Shown: positions 1 through 12,453 of the stretch, piece after piece
Layout: every line of letters begins with the position of its first letter
Position numbering within the stretch: position 1 is the stretch's first letter
Assembly: GCF_019399895.1 (NCBI RefSeq)
Contig: NC_091865.1
Location: 5,399,001 to 5,463,000, forward strand
Length of the DNA: 64,000 nucleotides
DNA from: Cardiocondyla obscurior
Taxonomy: Eukaryota > Arthropoda > Insecta > Hymenoptera > Formicidae
Direction of reading: 5' to 3'
Translations under genes and position numbers: made by a program
Notes under the pieces: model-generated
Database searches by the model: none
The model's input: the letters and a program-made list of their open reading frames with translations, nothing else
Told to the model about the DNA's origin: nothing

Positions 1-1020
1 AATCATGCTTTGTTGCATTATCCTGAAAATGTAGAAATAATAGATTATTGCATTATTACGATGTTTACATCATACACAAAAAACTGTCATTTTTCTTATA
101 CTGCGACAAATATTTCTATATTAATCTTTGGTCAATTTGTTGTTTACAACTCGTTCGCGATTTGTGTATCAACACTCGCATTCAGTTACAACTCGCGATC
201 ATATATGCACATAAATGTTTCTTAATCTAACAATTTCACACGAACGTTGTTTCACCGACTAATTGACACGCATTGATTCAATGTCCGTTAGAGAAAATTA
301 AAGCTGTAATTACTTATTTGATATATTTGCCATTACGACATCACGTGTGCACACGTTCTTCCCAGTAATCCCAGTAAAGAATATGAGCCTGGGGGGAGCG
401 TAGGGGACACCTCGTGCTTCATCTATTAAATCCGTGGTACACGAAGCACTTTCTGTACTTTGAAACCCATGGCACACAAAGCGCACTGAGTACACGTTCG
501 TATTTGTCCCGAAAAAGTCTCTAGACCAATCACGTATTGCGTGTAACGAATAAGTTAAGTAAACTTTTAGTGCAAGTACAGTTGTTGTAAAGTTTATATG
601 TAACATGTGTTTTGTGAAGCAAATAATCTCAACAACAGCATTTTGTGAAGAGTTTAGAAAAAGAGTTCCAAAACACGAGTAAGTTATTATTTTAAAATTA
701 ATGTAGGGACAAATGTACTTATTTATTCTTACGGCAACGCGTACATATGTCAACATAACCTCTTTCCTGCATTTACAGAAAAAGCTGCATTATAGACAGA
801 TTGATTATTCTAGCTTGTATTTTAAACATTCCATATGAATTGTCTAGAGCTATTGTTGCATGTATCAATGAGGATACAATTGTACTATAGAGTGTACACA
901 TTTACTCGGTTCTTTAATATAATAAAAGTTGTAACTATTCATATATGTACTTGAAAACATAAACGTTATATATGTATATGGAAATATGCACATTGTACAT
1001 ATATTTCTTGTGGTATATGT
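1..1020. other. AT-rich flank, no gene recognised
   Basis: No open frame here looks like a protein. The longest minus-strand frame (310-756) has no family signature and normal low-complexity composition. A stretch near 605-685 has a short plus-strand frame ending near a GAGTAAGT-like junction, but nothing corroborates an exon. The block ends at the ATGT duplication flanking the LTR that starts at 1021. Confidence 0.5.
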
Positions 1021-2672
1021 TGTCACAATATTTTTCTCCTCGCGAAGAAAAGTCGAAAACAAAAGGCTGGGCGCGGATCTACGATCCATGCGCAGCGGTG
1101 ACACGAGGGATAGCGGGAGAGGAGGGGTCTTAATTCCTCGGCCGTATCCCGGCGCGGGATGACGTGGTCTCACGAAACTAAATTTTGAGCGCTAGGCACG
1201 GACCCTGCCGTACCGATATTATTCATGAACTGAGAACCCACGTTCTAAAAATTATCGAAAACCCGAACAGCCGTCACGCGCGTGGGCTAGTTCAACCGAA
1301 CAGAGAGGGGCAGAATTAGGCGGACGGAATTTGTGGGCAAATAGAAAAGTTGACGGCACAAAATAATTTTACACGGAACGAAAATACGAGTAACAATGAG
1401 ACCATTTATTACAGTAAATAAAAGAGAACAATAAAGAAAAAAAAAAGTAAATGAGATCGATCGTCGCTCGATTGTTTCGATCATTGACCAGATTCCGTAC
1501 GATTACTTGTTGGACAATTGTATTAGTTTGATCCTGGTTTTTCTCGAATCACGCGTCGGCCTTGAATGTTGTGGTGCCGGCCACGCGCCTTCCGAACACG
1601 CTGCTCGTCCTTGCGAAATGCCGTAAAACGATTTAGTCCGTGGAATGTCGTCTGTCGCTATCAAAATCGCGAGCTCAAATTCCCGACCTCGGCCGCTGCC
1701 AAGGGCTCTCCGTGTGAGCGCGGACGTCGAAATCTCTAAGGGGCGCAATACACAAAAATATTCCGTCTTATCACAGCCGGTACCCCGCAGGTCTCAGCCA
1801 GCAACGCTCAGACGCCCGTCAAAGCCACCCATTAAATTTTTGGACTTGCTCACCCCGTGGCGAGTCACACACAAAATCTACAGGGCCCGAGTGCTCGTTC
1901 ACGTGGCCCGGAATCGTTCAAGCGCGTGGTCACCTCTCCGAGAAGCGGAAGTCTCTCCGTCTCTCTCTCAGCCTCGTGGTTGCCTCTCCTGTGTTCTAGT
2001 TCGCTCTCCTCTACCTAACGCTCGCTCCTGTGTTCTCGCTCGTTCTTTTCTACCTAACGCTTGTCACGTCCGCTTTTCACGCTCGCTACTACAAAAAAGG
2101 GCGAGGGCCGTGCAAAATTTTGGCAGGGGACCCGTCGTATCCCCACCCGCGGGTCTCGCGAATTTTTCCGAGCGCGATGCTGCCGCTAGATTTTCTTGGG
2201 CGCAGCTGCCCTCGCGGGATTTTATCTATAACTAATAAATCGGCGCGGGTTCGAATAAGCCTTTTTTTTTATTCTTTACCGCGTCAATTTTCCCGCAAAC
2301 GATTCTCGGCGACGAGATGTGTTGGCATGACCTTCTCCTATTGAGTCTTCTCCGGTAATCTCGGGACGGATGGCCTCTTTTCCCAGGCACTTATTTTTCC
2401 GTTTCTCCATCAGAAAGTTTGTTCGCTCGCCCGGAGCCATGTCTTCATCTTTCCCGTATGATGATGACGTCCCGTCGGCTCGACGACATACGGTAGCAAC
2501 AGAAATAAAGGAATTCTGTGACAATTAGGCTACGTTTCCTAAACACGAAGAGGACCCCCGGAGATTTCTCGATCTTTTTCCGCTCTCCTCACACGGCGGT
2601 CCATCCAGCGCCGCTGCGCCCAGTGACGACCGCGGAAAGCTGCGATAAAGCAGCACGAGCCGCTACGTCACA
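1021..2672 (-). repeat. Solo LTR, gypsy family A, diverged copy
   Basis: The sequence begins TGTCACA and ends CGTCACA and follows the same block order as the two LTRs of the complete gypsy element at 19639-29543: the TTTTGAGCGCTAGGCACGG block, the CGCGTGGGCTAG block, a CT-rich stretch and a terminal GC-rich end. It is flanked by ATGT on both sides (1017-1020 and 2673-2676), so it is a genuine solo LTR left by LTR-LTR recombination. It is the most diverged family A copy here. No coding sequence belongs to it. Read in the sense of the gypsy element it lies on the minus strand. Confidence 0.88.
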
Positions 2673-3147
2673 ATGTACAGGTATGAAGTTACAGCTGTCA
2701 TGATTAAAAAAGTAACATGTTTGATACATGACGCAGTAGCATTAGAACATTCACATTGGAATATGTGAAATATACAACTAGTATACTCAATCTTTTTATA
2801 ATTTTGTAAGAAATTCTTTATGATCTTAAGCTTTTAATTTAATTTCGCTGCATCTTATTTCTAACGTATTTTTTGTTTTCCCATATCTATTCTCCATACT
2901 GTTAACCTTTATATTCATTTTTATTTTTTTTTAAACCACTCCTAAACTTTTTCTATATTTTTTTCCTTTTATCTTTTAGTTCTACTATTAATACGTTGAT
3001 TTTAAAAATTAAGTTATTAGGTTTTTCTAATTTTACGGTATATGCAAATAAAAAAATTAATAAAAACATTTTTTAATTTAAAATATAAATTATTAAATAT
3101 ATAATTAAAATTAATTTTAAAAAATTACACATTGTGAGACAAAAAAA
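2673..3147. other. AT-rich spacer
   Basis: Very AT-rich sequence with homopolymer runs lies between the LTR duplication and the first recognisable codons of the MULE-like relic. I see no gene or structured repeat. Confidence 0.4.
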
Positions 3148-6100
3148 ATGTATGACAAAGAAAAGCTGCACAATATTATAATTACGGAAGAACACAGACC
3201 CATTGATGATGGAAAAATATTTCCACCATCGCATGTCATATATAAATTAATATCTGAAAAAATGATAAATAGTGAGTCCAATATCATTCCAAAACACATT
3301 TATACACTTTTAAAAACTGACAAGAGTGGTACAGTGCTGTCTTAAAAGCATTTAATATTAATAAAGAAGAAATATGTAACGTATCAAACATATCAAAGAA
3401 CAGCTCGTATAATGATGTAAATGTTAGCAACACTGTACAAAAGTCGATAAACAAATTTAAATTAATAATCTCCGAGAAAAAATAGACGCAAATGACGCCT
3501 ATTAAAATACCGTATAATTGAAACCGACAAAAACAAAGAAATTACCTCTTATTACAAACAAGCAAATGGACTCACATTGTTGCTGCCATATATGGCAACA
3601 AACCAAAATACCATGCGCGTTTTCATTTAAGCATGCGAAAGTATTTCAAAGCAGTAATGCAAAGTGTTACGTTTAATTTAAAGAAATATGTAATGAATGT
3701 AATGCAAAACTAGTGGGAATTTTATACATTATACTCGTAAAAGAAAACGACGTAATTTTTGAATGCAGGCACATTGATTTTTCTCATAACGTTACACACA
3801 AAAAGAAAAGACCGTTAAGAAGTGAAATGCGGGAAAAAGTGGCAAGTGATTTGATTATTGGAAATAAAAGTGCCAATGTATGGCGCAATGAAGAAGCCAA
3901 TAGATTAATGAATTTTGGCAATAATATCCCACCAATTTTGTATGACAATACTGTTTTATGCAAAGAAAAACAAGAAGAAATAGATAGACGAATATAACTA
4001 GAAAATTCTGATCTAATACAGAATTTAAACATAGCAAAGTGCATTACAATCAGTGGAATTATACATAATATTGGATTAAATCCATTTTATTGTATGTATT
4101 GGACGCAAGAACAACAAGTTATGAATGAAAAAGCTAATAGAAGTAAAGACAGCTTTTTAACAATAGATGCTACAAAAAGTATAGCGAAGAAATTACGCCT
4201 TCCTACCGGGGAACAGTCCTTGCAATTGTTTTTATACCAATGCCTTTGTGTTTCACAATATGGCAATTTTCCTGCTTTTCAAATGATATTCGCAAAGCAC
4301 GATGCATCTATGATAAGTTATTTTTTATCTGAAATTGTAAGAAATAATGCTTCAAAACCTGGAATTGTTGTTACGGATTTCGGAAAGGCAATTTTAATTG
4401 CAGTGGCACGCGTGTTTGCAAATTGCACAGATTTGAGTAACTATTTGCAAATATGTTACAAAATCGTAAATAATAATTATAATAATGTTCTATTATATTA
4501 CCTAAGACTTGATGTCAGCCATTTCATGGCAATGATTGCCAGATGAAACTGCTTAAGAAGAAAACCTTTAAAAGTACAGCAATGTTTTTTAAGATATCTT
4601 GGAAAATTATATCAGATGGATAATTTTAATGACATAAAGGAATTACTTAAATCTATATTAGTTGTAACATTGAGCGAGGAAACTGGCAATGACAACGAAA
4701 CACTGGTTATGTTGTTAGCATCAGAGATACATGTCTTAAAAATTAATAATATTATTAAAGGAAATAATATTAAAAAACCAGAGGAACATATAAATGATAA
4801 ATGTGCAGATGACGAAATGACTGCTGAAGCTAGCTGGGCTACTTGGGCCGAAAACGTATTTATTGAAGCAAAAAAACATGCTAAAGTTTCCTACAATAAG
4901 TTTGTCTTTAATGCATTTTACAACATTGAAGCCGCACAAAAAATAAAACATTTTATGTCCTATTTCCGTTATGGACAGGAATAATGAGACAGTATTTTAA
5001 GCGTGGTCTACAGATCGCCATATCATCTTTTGTCGAAGCAGAATTTACAGAATTAAAAACCAGAGTATTTCAAAATCAACTACCCATGCGCGTAGACAAA
5101 TTTATATTTCAACATATTGAATATTTAAATAATAAATTGTCATGTGCGTTATCAAAAAAAATAGACTTAAATAAAGCAGAATTAAATTCATTAAAAAATT
5201 ATAAAGAAGATAACGTATTATTGCATGTAAAAAATAATCAGATAAAAAAAAACAGAATTTAGTCTAGCACAAGGTACTGATGACGAAAGTTCTTTAAAAG
5301 ATTTAAGTTCAAAAATAGCAGAAGAAGATAGTGTAATCCAAAACATCTTTAATAATAAAATAGATTTAAATAAAACAATTTTAAATTCACTAAAATCTGA
5401 CAAAGAAAGTCTTTTAAAAACATTTTCAGAAAATGTGTTATATCCCGAGCCCCTGGTAACAGAAGGCTCGAGAATAACGACGAAACCTCGCACGCGCGCG
5501 ACAATTTAGCAGGATCGGCAGAATATCGCCGATCAAGGTAATCCGGCATTTCCGGCCAGAACGCGACGCTTCGAGAATATTCGCGGTTGCCACCCGCGAA
5601 TCTGCTGAATGTTAAGATTTTCGACCTAGCAACAGCAAGGCATATATATGGGCAACCGCAGCCCGAACGGGAAGTCGCAATTAAGAACTAAATCGCGTGG
5701 CGTCGATTGCTGTAAGAAATCATTAAAGAAAAATAAAAAGGTGCCTCAAGATAAAAAAGGTTCTTTATTTCACCCCGCAAACTACAATAATCCGGAGAAC
5801 GGACCCCACGGCACCCCCGTGGTGCAACAAATGATAATATTAGTGAAAGTGACAAAATATCGTCAATATCGTCAGACATATCAAATTTAAGCAGTTCTAC
5901 AAAATTAAGAAACAAAGATAGTAATAATGGGGAACAAACGCCATTAAACGAAATAGAAAATTGGCGATGTAAAATAAAAAGAGAAGCATCAGAAAAACAT
6001 GAAACATATGTTTTGAAACGATCAAAATTAAATTATTTGACGCCATGCGCTGATTGGGATTTTAGTAATACAAATAGAACTGTTGGTCTTCCTGTTTTAA

Positions 6101-6150
6101 AAAATGATTCTCGAACATGTCTTCTGCAGCAAAATTGTCACAAATTTTAA
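3148..6150 (+). pseudogene. MULE-like DNA transposase relic
   Basis: A decayed transposase is spread over several short plus-strand frames in consistent order: 3148-3345, 3713-3997, 4094-4546, 4616-4984, 4984-5262 and a C-terminal piece at about 5890-6150. The central part has acidic motifs typical of a DDE-type catalytic core: LTIDATKS near 4163, VVTDFGKA near 4370 and RLDVSHF near 4510. The spacing and the VVTDFGKA motif recall insect Mutator-like transposases. Intact relatives would be one long frame; here stops and frameshifts break it at least five times, so it is dead. A 394-bp solo LTR (5436-5829) interrupts the 3' part, and coding similarity appears to resume after it (LTPCADWDF near 6040). 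Assignment to MULE rests on motif recognition only. The superfamily could be another DDE group; that it is transposon-derived is more secure. Confidence 0.55.
5436..5829 (+). repeat. Solo LTR, family B
   Basis: A 394-bp sequence starting TGTTATATCC and ending CGTGGTGCAACA is flanked by AATG on both sides (5432-5435 and 5830-5833). The end block with GAACGGACCC followed by GGTGCAACA is shared with the elements ending at 8476, 40071 and 57154 and with the LTR starting at 60445. The 4-bp duplication and TG..CA ends fit a Ty3/gypsy LTR. It interrupts the MULE-like relic. Confidence 0.82.
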
Positions 6151-6339
6151 CACTCAAAGTAAGTAAAATTTTGCGTTAGACAACTCTTTACAACAATAAA
6201 AAAAAACAGTTTATAAACAAAATATAAATATTAATAAATACAATGCAGTACTTATGTCAAAGTAAACTAACTGCACATTATAAAACGTTAACAAAAAGAA
6301 AACTAAAAAAATGCTACCATTACAAAAATAAAAAATAGT

Positions 6340-6840
6340 AAAATAGTAAGAGCAACAGAACTCCGCCGAGAACTACGAAAATCGCGAAAAAAACTCACCC
6401 CCTAAAATTTCTAAACTTTGGAGAGCTGTATCTCGGCAAGAGTTGGTCGGAACGGATCGAGTTATAAGAGTTTTCGACAGAACTCTTGTGGGGGCCAGCA
6501 GAACTCCGCTGAGAACTGCGAAAATCGTGAAAAAATTTCCTGTCTTATGTTTGAATACTTTTTTGATTTTTTAAGGGATTATTTGCACAGAACTCTTTAT
6601 ATAATATACATGTATAGGGAACTCTAGAACTCTTCAAAATCTATCGATTAAAAAAAAAATTAATTTATCGCAAAAGGGCTGCGTGAAGTTAGCCCCCCCA
6701 TTATTTAATTAACGTTTTTATCGCTTTAATCGACGGAACTCTTTATAAAAATAATAAGGAACTCTAGAACTCTTGCGAGGGCTATCAAAACTCTGCTGTT
6801 TCTTTTTGAAAATCAAAAATAAGGGGCTAACTTCATAGAC
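6340..6840. repeat. Internally repeated dispersed repeat
   Basis: The block has two kinds of repeated module. CAGAACTCCGC-GAGAACT-CGAAAATCG occurs at about 6357-6387 and 6497-6528. GAACTCTTTATA followed by GGAACTCTAGAACTCTT occurs at about 6590-6636 and 6738-6775. The phrase GGGCT..GTTAGCCCC also recurs near its end as GGGGCTAACTTCAT. This looks like an internally duplicated non-coding repeat, not a gene. I cannot place its family. Confidence 0.5.
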
Positions 6841-7555
6841 GTAACACCTGGCAAGGTGCTCCGTCCTGCACTGAAATTTCACCGCGATCGCGTCGCGTCC
6901 CTTAATCCGCGCGTATTCGATATCCCGCGTTAGATCACCGCGATAAACCACGCCTAGACGTACTATCCGCGTTACGAATCGCGCGCCCGATTATATCCGC
7001 GATCTCGCACAGGCGGCGTCAATACGCCCGCCGAAATTATTGTCGCGATCCGCCTACTGATTTCCGCGTATCGATTACCGTCGTATCGATCCGTCGTAGA
7101 TCATAGTTTGTAACCGTGTTCACGCCTAGCGTCATATACTCTGTATTCGATCTTTGTTTATAATTGAAGGCGTCTCTATCACGCGTCCGTCAAATTATTT
7201 TGTGTGATAATAAACTGTAAGTTAATTTGTTACAAATCAAGTCTCGTACATTCTCGGATCTACAATTCTTTCGAATCCTGCATTTTCGGTGAGCATACCG
7301 GGTATCCGTCGTCTGCACGATATTCGATACCACAGAATTACGGTCGTTTTAATGTACGTAAATATTTTAGTAATACTAAGTTTTTAAGATTATTTAGAAA
7401 AAGTTTATTATCATAAAATGAAAAATATAACGGTTTTAAAATGTAGGCTCCAATTTGAAAGAGATTGATTCACAGTTTTTTATATAACATTAATATTATA
7501 ATTAATTACGGTGTAAAAGAATAAAGTTGACAGTCTTCAATATAAAAAATATGTT
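6841..7555. other. CpG-rich block then AT-rich sequence
   Basis: From about 6841 to 7200 the sequence is markedly CpG-rich (many CGCG and TCGCG words) and ends near an AATAAA at about 7209, which would suit an LTR or promoter fragment. I could not find matching ends or a duplication. The remainder to 7555 is AT-rich and featureless. Confidence 0.3.
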
Positions 7556-8172
7556 TTAGGTGTACAAATAAATTTCCGCCGTTTTTTATTAAAAAAAATG
7601 GGCATTTGTTACAAAAAAACAGTACCTGTGTTTTAATCAAAGTATTGTCCATCGTTTGACACTAATTTTTGCCATCTTTCAAGCAGCATACGGATACCGT
7701 GTCGGAAGAATTCTTCACTTTTTGAGTTTATCCACGAATCGATCCAATTTTTCGTATCTTTATATGATGTGAAGTGCTGTTCAGACAAGCCATGCGCCAT
7801 CGATCGAAACAAATGGAAATCAGATGGAGCAATGTCTGACGAATATGGCGGGTGGGGTAAAACTTCCCGATTAAGTGTTTGCAGATAAGTCTTGACAGAC
7901 GTCAGTTTATGTGGAACCCAATGTCCTTGTTTCTGAATCATTCTCAATAATTTCAACCGATGTGAAACTGCTTGTTGAGTCACTTTTAATGTAAGTGGAA
8001 GTTCTTCTTGCATTTGGCACAAATCTTTATTCAGTAATTCTTCCAATTCCGCGTCGTCGTACACTTTCGGCCTTCCGCTACGTTCTTTGTTTTCGATGTT
8101 AAAATCATCGTTCTTGAACTTCTGAAACCACTCACGACAATTCACGAAATCGCGAATTTTTTCTCGTTACAC
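7556..8172 (-). pseudogene. Internally deleted mariner transposon
   Basis: A single 170-codon minus-strand frame (7633-8145) joins the start of a mariner transposase to its end. The N-terminal part has the CREWFQKF helix-turn-helix region and a basic RSGRPKVYDD linker. The C-terminal part has the classic PPYSSDIAPSDFHLF block holding the last catalytic Asp, then the conserved WLDSW-like and RW-K tail. The middle, which should carry the first two catalytic Asps, is missing, so the protein (half the usual ~345 residues) cannot be active. The left terminus TAGGTGTACAAATAAA resembles the mariner inverted repeat. No matching right terminus is visible, so the 5' end is probably truncated against the LTR fragment at 8173. 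Confidence 0.75.
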
Positions 8173-8476
8173 TGTCATTTCCGCTCGGGACGCGACGGTT
8201 TTAGAACTATCGTGGTTGCCACTCGCGAATTGTTGAGTGCTATGATTTTGACATAGCAACAGCCGAGTGTATAGCGGGCGACCACGAGCCGCCCGCAGTT
8301 ATTTGTAAAGTATATCGCGGTACTGAATATCGCCGTCTGTTATCCTTCCAAGAACGCTGTATAAGGAAGAAGACTGAAATAATAAACGGTGGTACATAAA
8401 AGACAGAGGTTTTTTTATTTAATAATTCCTTAATACTATCTGGAGAACGGACCCGACAGCAACCCCGCGGTGCAAC
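8173..8476 (+). repeat. Partial LTR, family B
   Basis: This matches the 3' three quarters of the solo LTR at 5436-5829: CATTTCCG..GACGCGACG, GTGGTTGCCACTCGCGAAT, ATAGCAACAGC, then GAGAACGGACCC and GCGGTGCAAC. Its 5' portion is absent, with the boundary at the mariner relic, and no duplication can be read. It abuts the truncated end of the BEL gag. Confidence 0.6.
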
Positions 8477-8482
8477 GGTGGA

Positions 8483-9478
8483 TACTCGTCGTCATCTCCC
8501 AAGGAAGTCTCTCAGCGTTCCCGAATAGTATTATCTAATCGTCTGGTCAGTTGATAGACCGGGATGCACTCGTCTAAATTCTCAGTTAGCCCCAGTGACT
8601 GTACTGCTACAGTCCATTAGCTCCATTACTTCAACTACTGTGGTGACGAAGTGTTTTAGAGAGGCAGCATTCCTATTGACTCTTGCAGGTTCACTAAAAA
8701 TGCGATCGAGCCCGGCTTGAAAAAACAGGCGCTTATTTTCAAATCACTTAATGAGTTTACTCCATGACGGGTTGAGCGATTCAGCGGTGAGCGAAAATCC
8801 TGATATGAACTTTGCAGGAACCTCCGCAAGACATCCACGCAAATAGTGAAACCGCTCTACATCTGTTAATGATTTGCGCTGCATTACAATGGATGTAAAC
8901 AAATCTCTAAATTCTGGCCACGCTGAGTATTCTCCTGAGAATTTCGATAATGAAATGATTGACAATCTAGAAGTTGTCCGCTGAGTTTCTTGAGGAGCTA
9001 CAGGAGAAGGAATTGGAAATTTCTTTATGAGTGATGTCTTCACTCTACTGAGTAATCTCTTACTGGCCATATAAGCAATGGATTCCTTATAGAATGTGTG
9101 TTGCTTGAAATATTCATATTTCTTAAGAGCTACCGGCCATGTTAACTCAAAGTATAAATGCTCGTCGAGAAATGCCTTGTGCAAATCTTCCAGTTGATCC
9201 AACATGGCGTTGATTTTGTTTAAAGTTGTCTGTTCAGGATCTTCTGGGCACTTGAACCCGAGTTCATAAATGGCCTTGAGTCGGGCCTGTTGTAAGTGAA
9301 CTTTGAAAACCAACTGAAGTTGCAATGCGCCAGGTAAATTTCTTCGAAATGAGCGGTCTTTTGGCACGTCAAGCTGTAGCGTCAATGTTGTTTTTTTGTC
9401 CTTCTGTTTTTTTGTTCTTCTGTTTCTTTTCTTATCTCTCTTTTTGTCTCTTTTCTTTTCTTTCCCTGAGTCGGCCAT
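8483..9478 (-). pseudogene. BEL/Pao retrotransposon Gag fragment
   Basis: The minus-strand frame starting MADSGK at 9478 has a Lys/Arg-rich N-terminus, a long helical middle, then SKFSGEYSAWPEFRDLF and VERFHYLRGCL, the signature of the Gag-associated DUF1759 domain of BEL/Pao elements. The frame stops at 8744 (SWSKLIK), but the homologous helical continuation can be read in shifted frames to about 8483, ending near SLGDDDEYP. I chose the 9478 ATG over the upstream 9538 ATG because the upstream residues lack family character. Protease, RT and integrase are absent: the copy is cut where the family B LTR begins. Its 5' leader is split by the palindromic DD41D element at 9607-12843, and a probable 5' LTR lies beyond that. 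Confidence 0.75.
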
Positions 9479-10002
9479 TGTGAACACGCGTGAGCCGGCA
9501 CTGTGCACGTGAGTGTATGATGCTAAACACGCAAACACGTAATGTACTCGTGTTCTGCTGGCTCGACTACAAGTCCTGCGATCCAGCTCGAAGGATCACA
9601 ATTATACAGGGTGAATTTTAATGGTTGTACCAGCCTTTTACCGTACGAGCTAATTACCGACTGGAACTTTGATTACCGATTTTTTCAATAGATCGCGGCG
9701 CTATAGAAATCGATCGCGCGTATAAGCAAGCTAAACATTTTTATTTAATATATATATTATTAATAATATTTGTGGCTTTAAAAGTGGACTTCCACACCAC
9801 CTTTGAGGTGCCACTTTTGGCGCGTTAAGTTTTTTTAAAGTGGACTTTCGCCTGTAGCCATATCGTACCACATATCGTCCTATTTCCGACGGAAAAGCTA
9901 AACAGATATATTGAGTCATATCGCGTAAAAGTACATGCGAATGAAAATTTTCATCGGCATGCAATCGTGCGCAACATGTCTGCAATATATCCGTTTAAAA
10001 CT

Positions 10003-11141
10003 TTATTTAAGTAATTGCTCAAAATGAGCCCCCTCCATCCGCTCACAAAATACCGCCCTTTTCAATAATGCGCTACGTACCCGGCGTAGGATCTGCGGAC
10101 TTATTGCGCGGCAAGCTCGCACAATCCTGTCTTTCAAATCATCTACGCTTGCAGGTCGCGTAGCGTAAACCTCTTGTTTAACGTGACCCCACAGAAAGAA
10201 GTCTAGCGGTGTTAGGTCTGGTGAACGCGGCGGTTATTCGTGAGGACCATGAAGACCGATCCAACGATTACCAAATTTTCTATTTAACAAGGCTCTTGTT
10301 TTAATGGCCGTGTGCGCAGGATGGCCATCCTGTTGGAACCACATATTTCTACGTAATTCCAAAGGCACATCGTCCAATAAATTTCCAAGATCTCGTCTAA
10401 GAAATCTTCGGTATTGTTGGCCATCGATCTTCCCATCGATGAAATATGGTCCAACGATGTGGTCCCCAAGAATACCCGCCCAAACATCACAGACCACCGG
10501 ACTTCTACTTTGCTGCATCCAGTAGGGATTCTCGGTGGCCCAATAATGTAAATTGTTAACCACCACCATTATTGGAAAATACATTCGTCCGAAAACAGAA
10601 TGTATTTTGCAAAATAATAGTTTTCTTCACTTGCATTAAGGAACCATCGACAATACCGCAATCTGCGAACGTCATCGTTAACATGGAGTTCTTGAGTAAG
10701 GCAGATTTTATAGGGATGGAAGTGACCCGATTTTAAAACTTTACATACCGTCGCCTGACTCACTCCTTGGTTCCGAGCTACGGTCCTCGTACTGATGGTC
10801 GAATTATTCCGAACCGTTTCTCGGATTTGAGCCGTGTTTATATGCCGTGTTCGGCCTATAAAAAATATGAAAATAATGTAAAGCTATAAACTTATTTTAG
10901 CAAAAGTTTTTTAATTAAATATGTTATACCTGCAGGCTTAATAGGACGAAATTGTCCGTAACGTCGAAGCCTCGCCGCCAGCCTTGAAAAAATTTGTCGG
11001 TACGACTGTTTGCGCTTCGGGTACCGCTGAGAATACATTCTGCGGCTGCGCTGGATTTTCGCACATAGGAGGAACATTGGCAATATATTATTAGTAATTA
11101 AAGTATTGTTAAGCCTGGATGTGCTCAATACGCTGAGGCGA
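10003..11141 (-). pseudogene. DD41D transposase, left arm
   Basis: A minus-strand transposase relic of the Tc1/mariner superfamily. Recognisable parts are the YSQRYPKRKQ helix-turn-helix region (about 11030), a CAG/GTATAA...TAG/G intron, the second HTH region with SQATVCKVLKSG (about 10750), the first catalytic Asp in LFSDECIF (about 10580), the second in QQDGHPAH (about 10320) and the third in LTPLDFF (about 10195). Forty-one residues separate the last two Asps, giving DD41D spacing. A TAA replaces a Trp codon just before the PPRSPD block, and several indels break the frame. It ends at 10003 with EQLLK. Confidence 0.8.
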
Positions 11142-11321
11142 ATAATAAAATTCATAGTTTGTTACTGTTTTACTTTCGCGTTTGTTTCTTAACGCGGTGT
11201 CTTTAACAAAAACAAATGCTTGTTACTGAAACAAACGCGAAAGTAAAACAATAACAGTAACAAACTATAATTTTTTATTATTTAGTCGTTGCCTCGCTTC
11301 GATATTGAGCAACAGATAACC

Positions 11322-12453
11322 ATGGCTCATAATTTTACTAATAGTGAGATGTGGCGATACGCCAATGTTCATACTATGTCACGAAAATCCGAGCGCAGCC
11401 GCGAGAATGTATTCTCAGCGGTACCCGAGCGCAAACAGTCGTACTGACAAATTTTCAAGGCGCGGCGAGGTTTTCGACGTTACGGACAATTTCCTGTCCT
11501 ATTAAGCCTGCAGGTATAACATATTTAATTAAAAAACTTTTGGCTAAAATAAGTTTATAGCTTTACATTATTTTCATATTTTTTTATAGGCCGAACACGG
11601 GCATATAAACACGGCTCAAATCCGAGAAACGGTTCGGAATAACTGACCATCAGTACGAGTGACCGTAGCTCGAACCAAGGAGTGAGTCAGGCGACGGTAT
11701 GTAAAGTTTTAAAATCGGGTCACTTCCATCCCTATAAAATCTGCCTTACTCAAGACCCATGTTAACGATGACGTTCGCAGATTGCGGTATTGTCGATGGT
11801 TCCTTAATGCAAGTGAAGAAACTATTATTTTGCAAAAATACATTCTGTTTTCGGACGAATGTATTTTTCATAATAATGGTGTGGTTAACCGCCACAATTT
11901 ACATTATTGGGCCACCGAGAATCCCTATTGATGCAGCAAGCGCATTTCACAAGTCCGGTGGTCTGTGAATGTTTGGGCGGGTATTCTTGGGGACCACATC
12001 GTTGGACCATATTTCATCGATGGGAAGATCGATGGCCAACAATACCGAAGATTTCTTAGACGAGATCTTGGAAATTTATTGGACGATGTGCCTTTGGAAT
12101 TACGTAGAAATATGTGGTTCCAACAGGATGGCCATCCTGCGCACACGGCCATTAAAACAAGAGCCTTGTTAAATAGAAAATTTGGTAATCGTTGGATCGG
12201 TCTTCATGGTCCTCACGAATAGCCGCCGCGTTCACCAGACCTAACACCGCTAGACTTCTTTCTGTGGGGTCACGTTAAACAAGAGGTTTACGCTACGCGA
12301 CCTGCAAGCGTAGATGATTTGAAAGACAGGATTGTGCGAGCTTGCCGCGCAATAAGTCCGCAGATCCTACGCCGGGTACGTAGCGCATTATTGAAAAGGG
12401 CGGTATTTTGTGAGCGGATGGAGGGGGCTCATTTTGAGCAATTACTTAAATAA
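11322..12453 (+). pseudogene. DD41D transposase, right arm
   Basis: A mirror copy of the left-arm gene on the plus strand, starting ATGGCTCATAATTTT at 11322 and ending EQLLK-TAA at 12453. The intron is bounded by CCTGCAG/GTATAA near 11513 and TTATAG/G near 11589. The 11965-12222 segment gives NVWAGILGDHIVGPYF and QQDGHPAH intact, then stops at a TAG (Trp to stop) before the last catalytic Asp. The same stop position is hit in the left arm and in the copy at 54078-55215. Frameshifts also occur in the N-terminal third. Confidence 0.8.

Noticed and set aside
310..756. 148-codon minus-strand frame
   Set aside because: No family motif, odd mix of hydrophobic and Cys residues, and no splice or start context; probably chance in AT-rich DNA.
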